Assembly: GCF_005222205.1 (NCBI RefSeq)
Contig: NZ_CP032345.1
Span: 2,877,887-2,941,886, forward strand
Source of the DNA: Azospirillum brasilense
GTDB taxonomy: Bacteria; Pseudomonadota; Alphaproteobacteria; Azospirillales; Azospirillaceae
Direction: 5' to 3'
Length of the DNA stretch: 64,000 nucleotides
This document shows, in pieces, positions 61,193 through 64,000 of the stretch (position 1 is the stretch's first letter; the number at the start of each line of letters is the position of its first letter). Made by a program: the position numbers and the translations under genes. The notes beneath the pieces were generated by a model that saw nothing but the letters and a program-made list of their open reading frames with translations, had not been told where the DNA came from and searched no databases.

Positions 61193-62065
61193 ATGAAACG
61201 CCTGCTCCTCAGCGCCGCCATGCTCGCGGGGGCGCTCGGGCCTTGGCCGGCGCTCGCCGAGACCTGCCCGGAGGGGGTGAACCGGCTGGGCCAGCGCATC
61301 GGCGCGCTGGAGGCCGCTGCCAACCAGACTCCCGCCTCCATCAGCCCGCAGGAGATCGGCCAGCTCCGCGCCCTGCGCCAGACCGCCGAGCGCGCCGGAC
61401 AGCGCGGCGGCGAGCCGGCCTGCCAGACCATCCTGGGCGAAGCCGACGCCCTGCTGCGCTCGGTCGAGCATCCGCGCGTGGTCGCCGCCGACGACCTGTC
61501 GAAGGCCAAGCTGCACAACGCCAGCGGCGAGGAGATGGGCTCCATTTCCGAACTCGTGGTCGACCCGAACACCGGGCGCGTCGCCTACGCCGTGGTCGAA
61601 GCCGGCGGCTTCCTCGGGCTGGGCGAGCGCAACTTCCCGGTTCCCTGGGCATTGATCCAGCCGGCACAGGCCGGCGACGGCTACGTCCTCAACGTGACCA
61701 AGGACCGGCTGACCGCGGCGCCGCAGTTCACCAGTTCCAACCGCCCGGACATGTCGGACCGGCAATGGGCGGTGGCGCTGCACACCTATTACGGGGTCCA
61801 GCCCTATTGGATGCGCGACGGTGCGGCCCTCGCCGCGGTTGGTATGCCGGAGGGCGGTGCCGCGGGATCGCCGCAGCTCCAGTCGGAGGTGCAGCGCCTC
61901 TCCCAGGAGGTGGACCGGCTGAACCGCGAGCTGTCGCAGGCTCGCACGCTGGCCGACACGGCCCGCAAGCCCGACGGGACGGCGCAGCCGGGCTCGTCCG
62001 GTTCGACCGGCGCCGCGCCGGCGCCGGGCCAGGGTGGGTCCACGCCACCCGCCCCGCAGCAGTAA
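61193..62065 (+). CDS. Exported PRC-barrel protein 2 with coiled coil
   Basis: This encodes a 290-residue protein with a signal peptide (about 1-22, ending ALA-ET), one PRC-barrel (about 95-165: AKLHNASGEEMGSISELVVDPNTGRVAYAVVEAGGFLGLGERNFPVPW), a predicted coiled coil (about 218-252: LQSEVQRLSQEVDRLNRELSQA) and a Pro/Gly/Ser-rich tail. Four cysteines may form disulfides in the periplasm. ATG 61193 follows GGAGG. Intact frame, although both neighbours are frame-broken. Role unknown. Confidence 0.8.
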   Translation: MKRLLLSAAMLAGALGPWPALAETCPEGVNRLGQRIGALEAAANQTPASISPQEIGQLRALRQTAERAGQRGGEPACQTILGEADALLRSVEHPRVVAADDLSKAKLHNASGEEMGSISELVVDPNTGRVAYAVVEAGGFLGLGERNFPVPWALIQPAQAGDGYVLNVTKDRLTAAPQFTSSNRPDMSDRQWAVALHTYYGVQPYWMRDGAALAAVGMPEGGAAGSPQLQSEVQRLSQEVDRLNRELSQARTLADTARKPDGTAQPGSSGSTGAAPAPGQGGSTPPAPQQ

Positions 62066-62084
62066 AAGATCGAGGAGAGCAGCG

Positions 62085-62503
62085 ATGGCGATGACGAGCC
62101 AAAAGGGCATGGGCAGCCGCGACGCGGCCCTGCCGGACGATCTCGAACGCATGATCAATGTCGGACACACCGAACGCCTGGTGTCGCTGGTCGGCGGCGG
62201 GCTTCTCGCCGTGCTCGGGCTGCGCCGTCCGACCGTCGGCGGGGCGGCTCTGGCTCTGGCCGGCGGCGCCCTGGTCGCCCGCGGGCTGACCGGCTATTGC
62301 CCGGCCAAGGCGATGATGGAGGATTGGGCGGCCATCATGGGGCGGGCACCCCCGCCGAGGATGTGGATCAGGGCGTCCACCGCTACTCCCGCCATCCCGG
62401 CGACATCTACGACGATGCCGATGAGAAGGAGAAGGTGGACGAGGCGTCGATGGAATCCTTCCCGGCCAGCGATCCGCCGTCCTTCACGCCCGGCGCCGTT
62501 TGA
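62085..62503 (+). pseudogene. Small membrane protein (DUF2892-like), frame broken
   Basis: ATG 62085 follows CGAGGAGAG. The first part holds ERMINVGHTERLVSLVGGGLLAVLGLRRPTVGGAALALAGGALVARGLTGYCPA, two membrane helices of the YgaP_TM/DUF2892 type. After an indel near 62340 the tail continues as AGTPAEDVDQGVHRYSRHPGD...EASMESFPASDPPSFTPGAV, whose SFPASDPP end is common in this family. One missing base restores a protein of about 139 residues. Role unknown. Confidence 0.65.
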
Positions 62504-62802
62504 TCGTCTCCGGTTCCATAAAAGCCGGTCCTACGAAAAGGCCCTCCGAAAGGTGGGGCCTTTGTTTTTGTTGCGGTCCTCGGTATGAATACGCAAGAAA
62601 GAGGTATGGGATTGCCGTTGCGGACTTCGCGTCTTCGCTGTGTGAAGGCTTGTTACGGATAAACAAAGCGTAATGTCGGATATATTGCGACTTTAACAAG
62701 TTGCCTATGACCTTCGATTGCATTATGGTGCGTTGCACAATCCGAGTGATCCGATCTGGCGCACTCTGAATCCGGCCACCTTGCAATCCGGGAAGCCAGC
62801 CT
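62504..62802. other. Intergenic region upstream of fabI
   Basis: About 300 bp with the terminator at 62537-62569 and, beyond it, an AT-richer stretch that probably carries the fabI promoter. No gene or clear operator seen. Confidence 0.5.
62537..62569 (+). terminator. Rho-independent terminator
   Basis: AAAGGCCC / GGGCCTTT stem followed by GTTTTTG, 34 bp after the DUF2892-like gene. Confidence 0.75.
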
Positions 62803-63581
62803 ATGACCACGATCATCCCCGCGCCGCCACTCTTGAAGGCAAGAGGGCCTCGTGCTCGCATCGCCAACGATCAGTCGATCGCGTGGGGCTGCGCCCGCGC
62901 CTTCCGCGCTCTGGGCGCGGATCTCGCGGTCAGCTACCTCAACGACAAGGCGAAGCGCTTCGTCGAGCCGCTGGCCCGCAGCTCGAAGCGGAAATCTTCG
63001 AGCCGGTGGACGTCACCGGCGAGGGTGAGCTGAGGCCATCTTCGAGAAGATCGAGCAGAAGTGGGGCAAGCTGGACTTCGCGCTGCACTCCATCGCCTTC
63101 GCCCCGAAAGACGACCTGCACGGCCGCGTCGTCGATTGCTCGCGCGAGGGCTTCCAGATGGCGATGGACGTGTCCTGCCACTCCTTCATCCGCATGGCCG
63201 CTACGCCGAGCCGCTGATGAAGGACGGCGGTTCGCTGTTCACCATGTCCTATTTCGGCGCCAACCGCGTGATCGACAATTACGGCGTCATGGGACCGGTG
63301 AAGGCCGCGCTGGAGGCCAGCGTGCGCTATCTGGCGGCGGAACTGGGCCCCAAGGGCATCCGCGTCCACGCCATCTCCCCCGGCCCGATCAAGACGCGCG
63401 CCGCCTCCGGCATCGCCCATTTCGACGAGCTGATGGAGAAGGCTGCGGAGCGCGCTCCGGAGCAGCGCCTCGTCACCATCGAAGAGGTCGGCTACACCAC
63501 CGCTTCCTGGCGACCGACGGCGCCAAGGGCATCACCGGCAGCACCACCTACGTGGATTGCGGCTATTCGATCGTCGGCTGA
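62803..63581 (+). pseudogene. fabI: Enoyl-ACP reductase FabI, reading frame broken at several sites
   Basis: FabI (NADH-dependent enoyl-ACP reductase, fatty acid synthesis) is recognisable in order: MTTIIPA, then ATLEGKRA, then IANDQSIAWGCARAFRALGADLAVSYLNDKAKRFVEPLA, EAEIFEPVDVTGEGEL, IFEKIEQKWGKLDFALHSIAFAPKDDLHGRVVD, then RYAEPLMKDGGSLFTMSYFGANRVIDNYGVMGPVKAALE with the catalytic Tyr-x6-Lys, and finally FLATDGAKGITGSTTYVDCGYSIVG. These lie in three frames with about six shifts (near 62828, 62850, 62980, 63032, 63198, 63505). An essential gene with intact residues but many indels points to sequence error. Confidence 0.8.
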
Positions 63582-63940
63582 CCAAGGCGCCGTTTACCGA
63601 TAAGCTGGGGCGGCTGATCGTCGCCTCATCTCATAAAGACGATGTGAAGGCAGGCGGAAACATGACGTTTCCCCTGCTTTCTGCGTCTTTGTCTTGGTGC
63701 GGCAAAATGCCATGTGACGATCGTATGCGTTCGTTTTGTAGAAAATGCGCCCATAATGCAGGCAAAGGCCGTCGGCAGCGGAGTCGGCGGTAACAGGGGT
63801 CGCGGCGTCTGGTATTTACGGTTCCTTGACGGATTGCGCACCTTCATCTTCAGTTGCGCAGGTACGGCGCGCTTCCCTTCAATGCGGTGGCTTTCGGCGG
63901 AATTGCCCGGTGGCCGCGGAAGACAGGGTGCGGAGGGTTC
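63582..63940. other. Intergenic region, nothing recognised
   Basis: 359 bp without a supportable gene; open frames here lack binding sites and motifs. A TCTGGTATTTACGG stretch near 63808 resembles half of the GntR-type operator but has no second half. Confidence 0.45.
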
Positions 63941-64000
63941 ATGGGTGTCATTACGTGGAGGCGGCAGCTCAGCGTCGGCCAGCCGTCCATCGATGAAGAT
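63941..64000 (+). CDS. Hemerythrin-domain protein, 5' end only
   Basis: Only the first 20 codons lie in the window. The ATG has CGGAGGG upstream. MGVITWRRQLSVGQPSIDED fits the start of bacteriohemerythrins (ITW...LSVG...ID-DH), where the next residue would be an iron-ligand histidine. It could be a single-domain oxygen-binding protein or the N-terminus of a larger signalling protein. Confidence 0.55.
   Translation, partial: MGVITWRRQLSVGQPSIDED

Noticed and set aside
63808..63822. Further GntR-type operator near the right edge
   Set aside because: TCTGGTATTTACGG has one half-site only and lies far from any oxalate gene.

Overview
The window is a high-GC alphaproteobacterial chromosome or chromid segment, most like Azospirillum or a close Rhodospirillales relative. 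This is judged from gene content, codon bias and GC-rich intergenic palindromes; no database search was run. Its centre (about 4.8-42.3 kb) is an unusually complete oxalate and C2-acid utilisation locus. A short, visibly AT-richer mobile segment (reverse transcriptase plus serine recombinase) lies at the left end. Nitrogen-metabolism genes (D-amino acid dehydrogenase, xanthine dehydrogenase, urease) fill the right end.

Layout. 1-3.5 kb: near-perfect 141-bp direct repeat, reverse transcriptase, serine recombinase. 3.6-4.8 kb: aldo/keto reductase and a small membrane protein. 4.9-13.4 kb: OFA-family oxalate/formate transporter 1, HDAC-like deacetylase, GNAT acetyltransferase, PanE-like reductase (candidate oxalyl-CoA reductase), a CBS protein, and the proton-translocating transhydrogenase pntAA-pntAB-pntB. 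13.4-20.9 kb: CBS-BON protein, GntR/FCD regulator 1, oxc, frc, sucC, sucD. 21.1-25.3 kb: LysR regulator with divergent MFS exporter, OFA transporter 2, a 62-residue membrane protein. 25.5-27.6 kb: TPP riboswitch and thiC. 27.7-37.7 kb: OFA transporter 3, then the glycerate pathway on the minus strand (gcl, hyi, glxR, glycerate 2-kinase), with thiE-like and GntR/FCD regulator 2 on the plus strand and pyruvate kinase on the minus strand. 37.9-42.9 kb: Nudix hydrolase, a PPDK-like protein lacking the PEP domain, a CBS protein, a TauE/SafE permease, gamma-carbonic anhydrase. 43.0-49.6 kb: FmdB-type zinc ribbon, TyrR-like sigma54 activator divergent from dadA, PRC-barrel protein, PfpI/DJ-1 protein, two divergent LuxR-type regulators. 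49.7-61.1 kb: xdhA-xdhB-ureD-(glycosyltransferase)-ureABC-murI-ureEFG. 61.2-64 kb: second PRC-barrel protein, small membrane protein, fabI, and the first 20 codons of a hemerythrin-like gene.

How the genes fit together. Oxalate would enter through OFA antiporters, be activated to oxalyl-CoA by Frc (CoA from formyl-CoA or succinyl-CoA; sucCD lie just downstream), and then be split by Oxc to formyl-CoA plus CO2 or reduced by the PanE-like enzyme to glyoxylate. Gcl, Hyi/GlxR, glycerate kinase and pyruvate kinase would carry glyoxylate to pyruvate. Transhydrogenase could supply the NADPH for the reduction. ThiC and a ThiE-like protein could supply ThDP for Oxc and Gcl. A TGGTATACCA-type inverted repeat, typical of GntR/FCD operators, occurs about 14 times, almost only in the upstream regions of these transcription units. 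I infer one regulon under one or both GntR proteins. It also covers genes with no known oxalate role: the deacetylase, the acetyltransferase, the CBS proteins, the TauE/SafE permease and the 62-residue membrane protein.

Caution. Between about 58.4 and 63.6 kb the conserved protein sequences of murI, ureE, ureF, ureG, a small membrane protein and fabI run through several reading frames, mostly by apparent single-base deletions. Because fabI and the urease accessory genes are affected while the protein sequences stay recognisable, I read this as poor local sequence quality rather than gene decay.
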